A stretch of DNA of 64,000 nucleotides. It comes from Anaerosolibacter carboniphilus. GTDB taxonomy: Bacteria; Bacillota; Clostridia; Peptostreptococcales; Thermotaleaceae. A program made the translations under genes and the position numbers. The notes under the pieces were generated by a model. It was not told where the DNA came from. It was given only the letters and a program-made list of their open reading frames with translations, and searched no databases. The stretch is taken from assembly GCF_014205875.1 (NCBI RefSeq), contig NZ_JACHEN010000012.1, positions 1 through 64,000 on the forward strand. The letters are read 5' to 3'. Positions 33,923 to 43,166 of the stretch are shown piece after piece. Within the stretch, counting starts at the first letter, position 1; the number at the start of each line of letters is the position of its first letter.

Positions 33923-34229
33923 AATATTCAACGAAAGTACCCGCTATCGTAAAGCATTCGTAAGAATGCAAATGCTAACGTAATATACTGCTCATGCGAG
34001 ATATATCGTGTTGATAGAAAAGAAATAATCTTATCTCAAGTTATGTAGAGAATTTTGGTTGAAAATTTAAGTGTGTTTTATGTTCCCTCTGACGAATGGT
34101 TCGAGGGAATTTCTCTTACTTAGCCTCTTCACCAACGACTCTTCTTGTATATTATAGCCGTCATATTGTCCAAACATTACCTTATCCTTGGCATCATACG
34201 GTAGTCTGTAAGAATCATTTTGCTGCAGC
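33923..34229. other. Intergenic with terminator and minus-strand coding remnant
   Basis: A hairpin at 34083-34109 (TTCCCTC with GAGGGAA, inner GAC/GTT) followed by TTTCTCTT looks like a terminator. On the minus strand 34213-34116 keeps a frame open, giving DSYRLPYDAKDKVMFGQYDG and YNIQEESLVKRLS, without a start; it is probably a remnant of an unidentified gene. Confidence 0.4.
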
Positions 34230-34325
34230 AAAATAGGATATAACGAAAATGTTGACTAATCAACTATTTTGCTATATCCTATTTTATAGGAGTCATAAAA
34301 TATATAAAAGAAAAGGATATAACAA
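34230..34325 (+). promoter_or_regulatory. Inverted repeats upstream of MarR/efflux pair
   Basis: AAAATAGGATATA (34230-34242) is the exact complement of TATATCCTATTTT (34273-34285), and the half-site AGGATATAAC recurs at 34316-34325 just before the start. The arrangement fits MarR binding sites that control the regulator and the exporter behind it; it could also form an mRNA hairpin. Confidence 0.65.
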
Positions 34326-34326
34326 C

Positions 34327-34770
34327 ATGAAAGATGGAAAACCAGCGCTGACGAAACTGGCCAATAGTCTTTATAGATGTACACAGGCCTATGCCAATGA
34401 AGTCCTTGCAAAATATAAGTTAAGCAGTGGCACATATCCCTATCTGCTTACCCTTTATGGAAATGAAGGCATCAATCAAAATCAAATCAGTAAAGAGTTA
34501 AACATTGATAAGGCCATGTCTGCTAGGGCGATCAAGAAGCTCATTGAGCTTGGGTATTTGCAGAAAAAAGAAGATCATGAAGACTCAAGGGCTTACAAAT
34601 TGTATTTAACAGAAAGTGGGAAGAAAATTATTCCGGCTGTTAAAGGGGAACTGCATCGGTGGAATGAGATGATAACGGAAGGTTTAACACCGCAGGAAGA
34701 GGAGCAAATGAAAGATTTACTAAACAAGGTTTTAGAGAATGCAGAAAGAGGTAGAAATAACTATAAATAA
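34327..34770 (+). CDS. MarR-family transcriptional regulator
   Basis: A 147-residue winged-helix regulator: INQNQISKELNIDKAMSARA is the DNA-recognition region and KKEDHEDSRAYKLYLTESG the wing, with the MarR D-x-R pair. It is a paralogue of the MarR protein at 14088. AAAGGATAT lies before the ATG at 34327. It sits 19 bases ahead of a DHA2 exporter and probably represses both, relieved by the exported compound. Confidence 0.93.
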   Translation: MKDGKPALTKLANSLYRCTQAYANEVLAKYKLSSGTYPYLLTLYGNEGINQNQISKELNIDKAMSARAIKKLIELGYLQKKEDHEDSRAYKLYLTESGKKIIPAVKGELHRWNEMITEGLTPQEEEQMKDLLNKVLENAERGRNNYK

Positions 34771-34789
34771 AGGATAGGGTATAGAATAT

Positions 34790-36235
34790 ATGGAAGAAAA
34801 AATATATGAAAATAGAATGCTTATACTAATTAATGTGGTCATGATGACTTTCATGGCCTGCCTGGATGGCAGTATCGTCAACGTAGCGCTGCCAATCATG
34901 GCACAAAAGCTGTCGGTCTCCACAGAGTCGATCTCGTGGGTTGTAACGGCCTATTTGATTTCCATTGCGGCGACAATCTTGATCTATGGAAAGCTAGGGG
35001 ATATCAAGGGCAAGACGAAGATATTTCAATTTGGAATTGTTTTATTTACCATAGGTTCGCTTCTGTGCGGAATTTCAAACTCTTTTTCCCTTTTGGTGAT
35101 TGCCAGAGTGATTCAGGCCGTTGGGGCAGCAGGAGCTATGGCTACAAATCAAGGAATCATCACCCAGGTATTTCCCAGGAACGAAAGGGGAAGGGCTTTG
35201 GGGATTGCGGGAACATCCGTGGCACTCGGATCGTTAGTGGGGCCGCCCTTGGGAGGATTTATTATCAGTGTCCTTAGTTGGAAATATATCTTTTTAATCA
35301 ATGTACCTATTGGAATCTTCACTTTAATGATGGGAGCAAAAGTTCTTCCTAAGAGTGTTAGCAATACATCAGAGAAGTTTGATATCAAAGGAGCCCTATT
35401 GATCATCCTAACGATTGTAACGTTGTTTGGTGCATTGATCAAAGGAGAAGAGATAGGGTATACTCATCCTATGATTGCTACAGGCATTGGCGTTGCAGCC
35501 ATATTGATGATCATATTTATTGCAGTAGAAAGAAAAGTAGCCGCACCATTGCTGCAATTGGAAATTTTTCAGAATAAGCTATTTTCTCTAAGTATATTCT
35601 GTGGGTTTATTTCTTTTGTTGCCATCAGTTGTTCAAACATTATTCAGCCCTTTTATCTTCAAAATGTTATGAGCCTATCACCGGCAGTCACCGGGATGAC
35701 CATGATGGCTTACCCGCTGATTTTGGCCGTAGTAGCGCCAACCAGCGGCTATTTATCCGATAAGATCGGATCTGAGTTTTTGACATTTTTGGGACTGCTG
35801 CTGACCAGTGCAGGCCTGTCCTTTATGTCTACTTTGAATGAACACTCCAGTTTGACCACATTGGTTGTCTTTGTAGCCATTATGTCTATTGGAAACGGCT
35901 TGTTTCAATCACCCAATAACTCTTTAATCATGTCCACAGTACCTCCGAGTAAATTGGGGATTGCAGGGAGCATTAACGCTCTGGTAAGAAATTTAGGAAT
36001 GGTCTTTGGAATCTCTTTAGCCACTACCCTGTTGTATAATCGTATGAGTTATAAATTAGGATACAATGTTGCTGACTATATAATAGGGCAAGAAAAAGCA
36101 TTTATCTATGGAATGAAGTATGTCTATGTTACTGCAGCAGTTATATGTGGAATCGGAGCACTGCTGACTGCGTACAGATTGTATGCAAAAAGTGGAAAAC
36201 TAAAGGGAAGTGTAGGAAGTCTTAGTAGAGAATAA
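34790..36235 (+). CDS. DHA2-family MFS drug exporter (EmrB/QacA type)
   Basis: The 481-residue protein has fourteen predicted helices. Motifs are the helix 1 signature FMACLDGSIVNVALPIM (motif D1), loop 2-3 GKLGDIKGKTKIF (motif A), RVIQAVGAAGAMATNQGIIT (motif B) and GTSVALGSLVGPPLGGFII (motif C). The conserved Asp in LDGSIVN in helix 1 is present. It is expected to export amphipathic drugs in exchange for protons. It follows its MarR regulator in the same transcript. Confidence 0.94.
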   Translation: MEEKIYENRMLILINVVMMTFMACLDGSIVNVALPIMAQKLSVSTESISWVVTAYLISIAATILIYGKLGDIKGKTKIFQFGIVLFTIGSLLCGISNSFSLLVIARVIQAVGAAGAMATNQGIITQVFPRNERGRALGIAGTSVALGSLVGPPLGGFIISVLSWKYIFLINVPIGIFTLMMGAKVLPKSVSNTSEKFDIKGALLIILTIVTLFGALIKGEEIGYTHPMIATGIGVAAILMIIFIAVERKVAAPLLQLEIFQNKLFSLSIFCGFISFVAISCSNIIQPFYLQNVMSLSPAVTGMTMMAYPLILAVVAPTSGYLSDKIGSEFLTFLGLLLTSAGLSFMSTLNEHSSLTTLVVFVAIMSIGNGLFQSPNNSLIMSTVPPSKLGIAGSINALVRNLGMVFGISLATTLLYNRMSYKLGYNVADYIIGQEKAFIYGMKYVYVTAAVICGIGALLTAYRLYAKSGKLKGSVGSLSRE

Positions 36236-36354
36236 ATAGCATAGTCCATATGAGAGGATACGTTCCGAGTGGTCAGGATGAAAGATTACTCGGACTTTCA
36301 AATTGGAGAAGGTTCTTGTTTTTTTTAGAATAGCTGCTAGAAAGGGAAAATAAG

Positions 36355-36942
36355 ATGAAGTATACCATCAGAGAAATTGAGTTACATGAATTTAAAGATA
36401 TCTATGACCGAATAGAGCGTGACTTTGTACCAGGGGAATATGCCCCATATGAGATCTTATATCAGCAGCTTCAAGAAGGTGTTCAAACTGGGCTGATTTT
36501 GCTTGATGGCGAGAGGGCGGTTGCCTATGGGATTTGTGCTGGAGAAGATGGGAGTGACTATGTTCTCATTAGTTTATTGGCTGCGTATGAGGAATTTCGA
36601 GGCAGTGGATTCGGATCAGTATTGCTTGAAGCATTAAAAAAGAGGTATTCAGATAAGAAAGGGATTCTTGTAGAGGTTGAAAGACCTGAAGATGCCTTAA
36701 CCAATGAAGAAAAAGCCATACGTGAAAAAAGAATTCAATTCTATCAGAAGGCAGGGTTTTATTTGATACCCCATATTGATTATTCCATATGGGATGTACC
36801 CATGCATCTTATGGCACTGCCTCAGGAGATCTCAAGCCAGATGATGAATAAAGAAATTGGACAGATTATTTATGAAATTTATTTTAAACTTATGGGGAAA
36901 CAGTTTATTCATAAGATGAAATTTAAATCGTTAAGATCGTGA
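36355..36942 (+). CDS. GNAT-family N-acetyltransferase
   Basis: A 195-residue acyl-CoA-dependent acetyltransferase. The acetyl-CoA loop is present as EEFRGSGFGSVLLEAL (R/Q-x-x-G-x-G/A type), followed by GILVEVERPED and YQKAGFYLIP, the typical Tyr-containing fourth motif. GGAAAATAAG precedes the ATG, a weak site. It is about 120 bases after the DHA2 gene and may be separate. Substrate unknown. Confidence 0.9.
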   Translation: MKYTIREIELHEFKDIYDRIERDFVPGEYAPYEILYQQLQEGVQTGLILLDGERAVAYGICAGEDGSDYVLISLLAAYEEFRGSGFGSVLLEALKKRYSDKKGILVEVERPEDALTNEEKAIREKRIQFYQKAGFYLIPHIDYSIWDVPMHLMALPQEISSQMMNKEIGQIIYEIYFKLMGKQFIHKMKFKSLRS

Positions 36943-37062
36943 GATGAATGGGATCAATGAAGATACTAGGTTATGCCATTAAACATTCAGGGTCCTATTA
37001 TCTTGTCAGAAGATTATTACGATTCCATAAATTATGCTTGATTTTTCTAATACATACAAATA

Positions 37063-37260
37063 TAATCTAGTTAGGTGAATATTTCCAATGAGTGCCTCAT
37101 TCTTTGAGGATAATAGGGAATCAGGTGTAATTCCTGAACGGTCCCGCCACTGTAAGCGAGGAGCAACTTATCATTCAACCACTGTTTTCTGATTGAAAAT
37201 GGGAAGGAGATAGGACGCATTGATGCGCGAGTCAGGAAACCTGCTTATTGGTACAGATTA
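37063..37260 (+). ncRNA. Cobalamin riboswitch
   Basis: The invariant B12-box GCCACTG occurs at 37146-37152, preceded by GGGAATCAGGTG and TTCCTGAACGGTCCC. The ends TAATCT (37063) and AGATTA (37255) close a P1 stem, and AGTCAGGAAACCTGC near 37230 is the usual 3' portion. It should bind adenosylcobalamin or a related corrinoid and switch off the hyuA operon. Confidence 0.93.
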
Positions 37261-37300
37261 GAAACTCTCTAGGAAAGAGTGATAATTTGAGAATGATGGC

Positions 37301-37340
37301 AAAGTTCTCAGTCTATTAAGGCTGGGGACTTTTTTTATTT
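37301..37340 (+). terminator. Riboswitch expression-platform terminator
   Basis: AAAGTTCTCAGTC (37301-37313) pairs with GGCTGGGGACTTT (37320-37333), followed by a T run. TTTGAGAA at 37287 could pair with TTCTCA of the left arm as an antiterminator. It lies 25 bases before hyuA. Confidence 0.88.
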
Positions 37341-37364
37341 ATTAAATTGCAAAGGAGTGGTGGC

Positions 37365-39443
37365 GTGTTTCAGATAGGGATCGATATGGGTGGCACATTT
37401 ACCGATTTTATTGTGCTTCATCAAGGTGATGCTAGAACAGTCAAAGTTCCATCAAATAAGAATTATCCTATTGCCACAGTAATCAATGGATTAGAAGGAA
37501 TTGCAGCAAGCTATCATTTAACGTTAGAGGAATTCTTACCTAGAATCAATCGCTTCGTCCATGGTAATACAGTCGCTATCAATGCCCTTATACAAAAACG
37601 AGGGGTAAAAACTGCCCTCATCGCCACGGCTGGATTTCATGATGCCTTAGAGATGAGGCGTTCTAAGTTAAGTAATCAATGGGACTTCTTTGCCCCAATT
37701 CCTCCGGTGTTGGTTCCTCGGTATCTGCGTTTTAACCTAAAGGAAAGGATTGACTACAGCGGAAGGGTCGTTGAAGCGTTGGATCACAAAAATCTTGAGG
37801 AGATAGTAGATGCCCTTAAAGCTGAAAAAATAGAATCTGTGGCGGTCTGCCTGTTATTTTCCTTTTTAAATTCTTCCCATGAAAGATTGGTAAAAGCATA
37901 TATGGAAGAGATGCTGCCCAAGGTATTTGTATCCCTTTCCAGCGAAGTGGCGCCAAAGCTTGGAGAATATGAGCGGGCTTCTACCACTGTGCTGAATGCC
38001 TATCTTACACCCCTTGTGTCAAATTACCTGAATGAGTTGACCTCAATTCTCCAAGGACGAGGATTAATGTGTAATATTCAGCTGGTGCAGAATAATGGCG
38101 GTTTAGCAGATATAACCCTTGCCAAACAGTTTGGTGTAAAGGGGCTTTTTTCAGGACCCGCCGCAGGGAGCTGTGGCGCCCAAGCCCTGGCTAGAGAATT
38201 AGAAGAACCCAATTTGGTTCTAGTAGATATGGGCGGAACTAGCTTTGATGTGAGTTTAATTAAGGACCATTCTATCAAAATTATTCCAGAAGCTGAGGTA
38301 GCAGGCTATCCAATCAATCTTCCCTTGATAGACATCAACTCAATAGGCATTGGCGGCGGTAGTATTGCTGCTGTAGATGCTGGTGGGCAATTGGGTGTTG
38401 GACCTGATTCGGCTGAGGCATTTCCAGGCCCAGCTTGCTACGATAGGGGCGGAAAGGAACCAACGATTACAGATGCTGCCTTCATACTGGGATTTATGAA
38501 ACAAAATAGTTTTGGTGGGGGCAGTATAGAAATAAAAAGAGAACTTGCATTTCAGGCAATAAAGGAGAGGGTGGCTATACCTCTTGGTATTGATGTTGAA
38601 GCAGCAGCTGTTGCTATATATCAAATTGCTGCAGCAAAAATGGTAGATGCAGTTCACTTAATGACGGTGCAAAAGGGATATGATCCTAGAGAATTTGTAC
38701 TGGGAGCAGTGGGTGGTGCATCACCCCTATTTGCTGCGCAAATAGCCCAGGACCTAGGGATAAAAAAAGTAATCATCCCTGCCTTTGGAGAAGTGTTTTG
38801 TGCCCAGGGAATGCTGCAATCTCATCTTAAGCTAGATATGGTGCAAAGTTATATAAGGGATTTAAAGAACATCAACACCTATGATGTGAATGATGTTTTA
38901 AGGCAATTAAAAGGGAAGGCACAAGAACAATTGATTAGGCAAGGCGTTGCGCCAGAAAGCAGCGATTTTAGGTTTTTCTTTGAAATGAGATATGCCGATC
39001 AGCATCATGAGCTGTCAGTTCCCTTTACCGGAGAGGATCTTGACGCTAGGGATATTGAATGTTTAATCAGTAAGTTCCACCTGCTTCACGAAAAGCATTA
39101 TGGATACGCTGAACCTGGACAAGAATGTTCACTGATTAATATACGTCTAGAAGCTTGGGAAAAGGAACTGTCTTACCCTTTGAAAATAAATAATACCTCA
39201 ATCATTGGCCAAGTTCCTGTTCCAACAGAGCAGCGACTAATCTGTTGGCATCATGATTTAATTTTCCATGAAGTCCCTGTTTATCAGTTCTCGAGCTTGA
39301 AAGCAGGCTTTGAAATTGTAGGACCAGCACTCATTGAAAAAGCCTACACCACAATCTTTGTCAGTCCGAACTTCAAGGCCCATGCAGACAGCAACCATAA
39401 TATTATCTTGATGGAAAGGGAGGTGAATTCTAATTGCATGTAG
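37365..39443 (+). CDS. hyuA: Hydantoinase/oxoprolinase subunit A family protein
   Basis: A 692-residue member of the HyuA/acetone carboxylase beta/5-oxoprolinase A family, which uses ATP to phosphorylate a carbonyl or amide before hydrolysis or carboxylation. The ATP-binding fold shows IGIDMGGTFTDFIVLHQ at the start, FVHGNTVAINALIQKRG, then VDMGGTSFDVS and INSIGIGGGSIA. GTG at 37365 follows AAAGGAG by seven bases. It is the first gene after the B12 riboswitch and overlaps hyuB by ten bases, so the two should form one enzyme. Confidence 0.92.
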   Translation: MFQIGIDMGGTFTDFIVLHQGDARTVKVPSNKNYPIATVINGLEGIAASYHLTLEEFLPRINRFVHGNTVAINALIQKRGVKTALIATAGFHDALEMRRSKLSNQWDFFAPIPPVLVPRYLRFNLKERIDYSGRVVEALDHKNLEEIVDALKAEKIESVAVCLLFSFLNSSHERLVKAYMEEMLPKVFVSLSSEVAPKLGEYERASTTVLNAYLTPLVSNYLNELTSILQGRGLMCNIQLVQNNGGLADITLAKQFGVKGLFSGPAAGSCGAQALARELEEPNLVLVDMGGTSFDVSLIKDHSIKIIPEAEVAGYPINLPLIDINSIGIGGGSIAAVDAGGQLGVGPDSAEAFPGPACYDRGGKEPTITDAAFILGFMKQNSFGGGSIEIKRELAFQAIKERVAIPLGIDVEAAAVAIYQIAAAKMVDAVHLMTVQKGYDPREFVLGAVGGASPLFAAQIAQDLGIKKVIIPAFGEVFCAQGMLQSHLKLDMVQSYIRDLKNINTYDVNDVLRQLKGKAQEQLIRQGVAPESSDFRFFFEMRYADQHHELSVPFTGEDLDARDIECLISKFHLLHEKHYGYAEPGQECSLINIRLEAWEKELSYPLKINNTSIIGQVPVPTEQRLICWHHDLIFHEVPVYQFSSLKAGFEIVGPALIEKAYTTIFVSPNFKAHADSNHNIILMEREVNSNCM

Positions 39444-41170
39444 ATCAGATTATTCTTCAGTCAGTAATTGCCCACCGTTTAGATACAATTGCCCAGGAAA
39501 TGGGGATAGCACTTGAGCGGTCATCCCGCTCTCCAATCTTTGCAGAGGCCTGTGATTTTTCATGCGGTGTCTGTAACCAAAAGGGTGAGCTTGTTTCTCA
39601 ATTAAATGGGATTCCTATTTTGGCTGCGGCGGGTTCTTTTAGCGTTCAAGCAGTGTTAGCGAAGTATGGAGACAATATAAAAGAAGGGGATATATTCATC
39701 GTCAATGACCCTTATTGGGGTGGAAATCACCTGCCGGATATCGGCATTATTACTCCAGTTTTTTATCAAGGAGAACTTGTATTCTTTACGGTAAGCCGCG
39801 CCCATCATGGGGATATCGGCGGAGCAGTAGCGGGTAGTTATAACACGGGGGCTACAGAAATATTTCAAGAGGGGATTAGAATCCCCCCAACGAAGGTAGC
39901 AAGTCAAAATATTATCATTGATGAAGTACTTAACCTGATCACCTATAACACAAGAAATCCTGAAATGCTGAGAAGCGATCTCTTTGCTCAAATAGGAGCC
40001 AATAAAATTGGTCATGACCGATTAAGGGCGCTGCTTGGGAAATATGGATTAGAGAAAGTAAAAGAATCGGTTGGGCAGCTTCTCCAAAAGGCAGAAGATT
40101 TAACAAGAATAGAAATCTCTAAATTTCCTCCAGGGACTTATGTGGGTGAAGAGTGGTTAGATGACGATGGTTTTCAACAAGAACCAGTAAAGATCAAAGT
40201 GGCCGTTACTTTTAAAAATAATGAAGTGATCATTGATTTTACGGAAAGTGATAAGCAGGTAACAGGATTTGTCAACAGTGCCCTTGTGACGACGACAAGT
40301 GCAGCCTATATCGCATTATTATGGACTTTGTCTCCAGAAATACCAAGGAATAGTGGAGCCTTTAGACCTGTAAAAGTCATTGCACCAACGGGAACGGTTG
40401 TAAACCCTGCTGAACCTGCACCGGTTACCTTGTCCACCCTCCACTGTGCCAGTGAAATCATCTCAGCCATTTTGAAGGCCTGTGGGAAGATAGTGCCTGA
40501 AAGAATTCCAGCAGGATTTGGACGCTACTGTGGACCTTCTTTTTATGGTGTAGACCCAAGAAATGAAAAATTTTATGTAGGTTTTGCTTTTTGCTGCCTA
40601 GGTTCAGGTGGAGGAATGAAAGGGCGGGATGGACTTCCTTATATGGCACCCATCTCCAACTATGGCGGGGTACGTGCCCCGAATAATGAAGCCAATGAGG
40701 TGCAATACCCCTTGCTTACATTAAGACATCACTTAGAAATAGATACGGCAGGCGCAGGCAAGTATCGGGGTGCGCCTGGGGTGAAATATCAGGTTGAATT
40801 TTATGGTCCTGACCCTAGCATTGTTATGTTCGGAGATGGGATGAAGATAGGACCCTATGGATTAGAAGGGGGAGAAGAGGGCAGCTTGAATAAAAATCAA
40901 TTGGTTACAAAGAAAAAGGGGAGTGAATGCCTAAAGAGCAAAACACCTCCCCTCAGCTTGCAGCCTGGCGATACATTGACCCTCTTCTCTTCTGGTGGGG
41001 GAGGCTGGGGGAATCCCTATGAAAGAGATCCACAACTGGTCTACGAAGACTATAAGAATGGATATATAAGCAAAGAGAATGCTTTAAAAGCCTATGGCGT
41101 AGTATTGACAGACAAGGGTGTTCAATGGAGCGAAACGGAAAAAATAAGGGGATTGGGGGATTTATCATGA
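39434..41170 (+). CDS. hyuB: Hydantoinase/oxoprolinase subunit B family protein
   Basis: The 578-residue partner of HyuA. Family motifs: IAHRLDTIAQEMGIALERSS, FIVNDPYWGGNHLPDIGIIT, SRAHHGDIGG (metal-binding His/Asp) and GSGGGMKGRDG. A TTG start at 39434 follows GGGAGGTGA by seven bases and lies inside the end of hyuA. Its stop overlaps the next start as ATGA. The length and full motif set suggest an active enzyme; N-methylhydantoin, oxoproline, ketone or lactam-type substrates are all possible. Confidence 0.92.
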   Translation: MHVDQIILQSVIAHRLDTIAQEMGIALERSSRSPIFAEACDFSCGVCNQKGELVSQLNGIPILAAAGSFSVQAVLAKYGDNIKEGDIFIVNDPYWGGNHLPDIGIITPVFYQGELVFFTVSRAHHGDIGGAVAGSYNTGATEIFQEGIRIPPTKVASQNIIIDEVLNLITYNTRNPEMLRSDLFAQIGANKIGHDRLRALLGKYGLEKVKESVGQLLQKAEDLTRIEISKFPPGTYVGEEWLDDDGFQQEPVKIKVAVTFKNNEVIIDFTESDKQVTGFVNSALVTTTSAAYIALLWTLSPEIPRNSGAFRPVKVIAPTGTVVNPAEPAPVTLSTLHCASEIISAILKACGKIVPERIPAGFGRYCGPSFYGVDPRNEKFYVGFAFCCLGSGGGMKGRDGLPYMAPISNYGGVRAPNNEANEVQYPLLTLRHHLEIDTAGAGKYRGAPGVKYQVEFYGPDPSIVMFGDGMKIGPYGLEGGEEGSLNKNQLVTKKKGSECLKSKTPPLSLQPGDTLTLFSSGGGGWGNPYERDPQLVYEDYKNGYISKENALKAYGVVLTDKGVQWSETEKIRGLGDLS

Positions 41171-41739
41171 GTCAAGTTGTAGCAAACAAAGATGTGAGCA
41201 TGGAAACAAGTAAAAAGGTTACTGGGTTTGATACAAAGGCATTGGTTGGTGCAGTGATTTTGGGTGTTGTTTTTGTCCTCGTACAACAGATTGCCCATCG
41301 GATCGATGCCATCATTAATCCAGCTTCTGTCATTATTGGTGGCGTAACTTGGGCAACTTTTATGGGATTGGTGGTACTTCTTTTTAGGCAGCCTGCAGGA
41401 ATTATTACAGCTGAAATTCAGGCTTTCATCGCTTTGGCTACGGGACTTTCCCCGCTGGCGGCCTTCTTCATACCTGCAAATGCTTTGGGATCTCTAGGCT
41501 ATTCCCTTATCGCCTGGAAGCTGCCAATGGATAAGTGGTCCCATCATGTATTGGCACAAATCGTGACAAATGTAGCAGGTAACATTTGTGTTGGAATTGG
41601 GCTCCATGTGATTCTTAAACTGCCTATGCCTGTGATTATCATAAGCTCATGTATTACTACATTAGCAGGAATTATTGGTGGGACCATCCTTACAAAAATG
41701 ATCTACGAGAATGTAATAAAATCTGGCGTATTGAGATAA
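41167..41739 (+). CDS. ECF transporter S-component, YkoE-like
   Basis: The 190-residue membrane protein has five to six helices. The segment VIIGGVTWATFMGLVVLLFR with QPAGIITAEI parallels the YkoE family, whose members bind the substrate of an ECF-type importer; the later double ATPase and EcfT genes match YkoD and YkoC in form. ATG at 41167 overlaps the hyuB stop. In B. subtilis YkoEDC imports a thiamine precursor, but here control by B12 and linkage to HyuAB and UbiD suggest a different ligand. Confidence 0.82.
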   Translation: MSQVVANKDVSMETSKKVTGFDTKALVGAVILGVVFVLVQQIAHRIDAIINPASVIIGGVTWATFMGLVVLLFRQPAGIITAEIQAFIALATGLSPLAAFFIPANALGSLGYSLIAWKLPMDKWSHHVLAQIVTNVAGNICVGIGLHVILKLPMPVIIISSCITTLAGIIGGTILTKMIYENVIKSGVLR

Positions 41740-41751
41740 GGAGAGATTTTG

Positions 41752-43125
41752 ATGAATCAGGACTGGAGAGTTTTTTTACGAGACTTCGAAGAACAGTTTC
41801 CCAGAGAGGTACTGCGCATTCAAGAAGAATTGAACAGAGAATATGAACCGACAGGAATTATTATGGAGCTAGAGAGGCAAAAGCGTTACCCCCTTGTGCA
41901 CTTTGAAAAAATTGCTGGTTCAGACTTTCGTGTGGTAGCCAACACCATCGCTACACGGCAGCGGATGGCCATGGCCATAGGGGTTGATGAGAGAGCGTTG
42001 TCCACGGCTTATGCAGAGCGGATCAAGATAGCAATTGAGCCTGAACGAATAAAAACACCCCCTTTTAAAGAAAATTGCCTAACAGGTCCTGACTTGGATC
42101 TGACCAAGCTTCCGATTTTCACTCATTTTCCAATCGATGCTGGACCATATATTACAGCTGGATTGGTAACAGCGAAGGACCCGATTTCTGGCGCTGACAC
42201 CTGTGGTTATCATAGGATGCAGCTCAAAGGGCCGGGTAAGCTGAGTGTCAGCCTTCACTCAAGGCAGCGACTGTGGGAATACCATCGCAGGGCTGAAAGT
42301 ATGGGGAAAAATTTAGAGGCAGCTGTGGTGTTGGGCGTTCATCCCGCAATATCTCTAGGGTCAATGGCACTGGTTCCCTATGATCAGGGCAAGTTTGCTC
42401 GAATGGGTGGTTTACTAGGGGAACCTTTACAAATTGCTTCTTGCAGTACCATCGATGTAGAAGTACCAGCCTGGGCAGAAATCGTAATTGAAGGTGAGAT
42501 TTTAACAGGGGAGCGAGAACCTGAAGGACCTTTCGCTGAATTTACCAACTATGCGTGCTATAGAAGTACAGAGAATATTTTTATTCCCAAGGCTATCTAT
42601 CATCGAACCAATGCTTTGTATCAATGTATTACACCAGGCATGTGCGCTGAGCACAATACGATTGTAGCTGTCCAGCGTGAAGGAGATGTGCTGAAGGCAT
42701 TAAAGGATAATCTGCCGAACATCGTGGCAGTTCATGCACCTTTATCTGCTTGCGGACTTTTTCACTGTTATATCTCCATGAAGAAAATAGCAGAGGGACA
42801 GCCAATGCAAGCGATGATGACTGCCCTTTCCGTAGATCATAATCTAAAGCATGTGGTTGTGGTGGATGAGGATGTGGATGTCTTTGACGAAAGCCAAGTA
42901 TTATGGGCGATTGCTACTAGAGTCCAGGCAGATCGTGATGTTCATATCATTCCCCAGCATATGGGAATGGGTTGTACCTTGGATCCATCTACCGATGAAT
43001 TGAGCAGAAGTGCCAAAATGGGAATTGATGCAACAAAACCCCTTGGAAATTTTGCAAGTAGTATCGCATTTCATCCAGAGGCCAAGAAAAAGGCCCAAGA
43101 AATTTTAAGAAACATGGGGCTATAA
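41752..43125 (+). CDS. UbiD-family (prenyl-FMN) decarboxylase, atypical
   Basis: A 457-residue UbiD-fold protein. The catalytic pair is seen in PEGPFAEF (Glu-x4-Glu), and an Arg in GYHRMQLKGPGKL fits the third member of the E-R-E triad. By hand alignment with E. coli UbiD the metal ligand Asn (NVGINR) is Thr here (TCGYHR), and the ligand His (LSHRGG) falls on Arg. So it may bind prenyl-FMN differently or have another activity. No ubiX is in the window. GGAGAGAT precedes the ATG at 41752. It sits between transporter genes, so it should act on the imported compound or its product. Confidence 0.88.
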   Translation: MNQDWRVFLRDFEEQFPREVLRIQEELNREYEPTGIIMELERQKRYPLVHFEKIAGSDFRVVANTIATRQRMAMAIGVDERALSTAYAERIKIAIEPERIKTPPFKENCLTGPDLDLTKLPIFTHFPIDAGPYITAGLVTAKDPISGADTCGYHRMQLKGPGKLSVSLHSRQRLWEYHRRAESMGKNLEAAVVLGVHPAISLGSMALVPYDQGKFARMGGLLGEPLQIASCSTIDVEVPAWAEIVIEGEILTGEREPEGPFAEFTNYACYRSTENIFIPKAIYHRTNALYQCITPGMCAEHNTIVAVQREGDVLKALKDNLPNIVAVHAPLSACGLFHCYISMKKIAEGQPMQAMMTALSVDHNLKHVVVVDEDVDVFDESQVLWAIATRVQADRDVHIIPQHMGMGCTLDPSTDELSRSAKMGIDATKPLGNFASSIAFHPEAKKKAQEILRNMGL

Positions 43126-43166
43126 GCAATACCTTTGATGACCATAAAAAGTAAGGAGGAACTGTC

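Noticed and set aside
37365..39443. HyuA as acetone carboxylase beta subunit
   Set aside because: No gamma subunit gene is present and the two-gene HyuAB form fits hydantoinase/oxoprolinase enzymes better; the substrate is left open.
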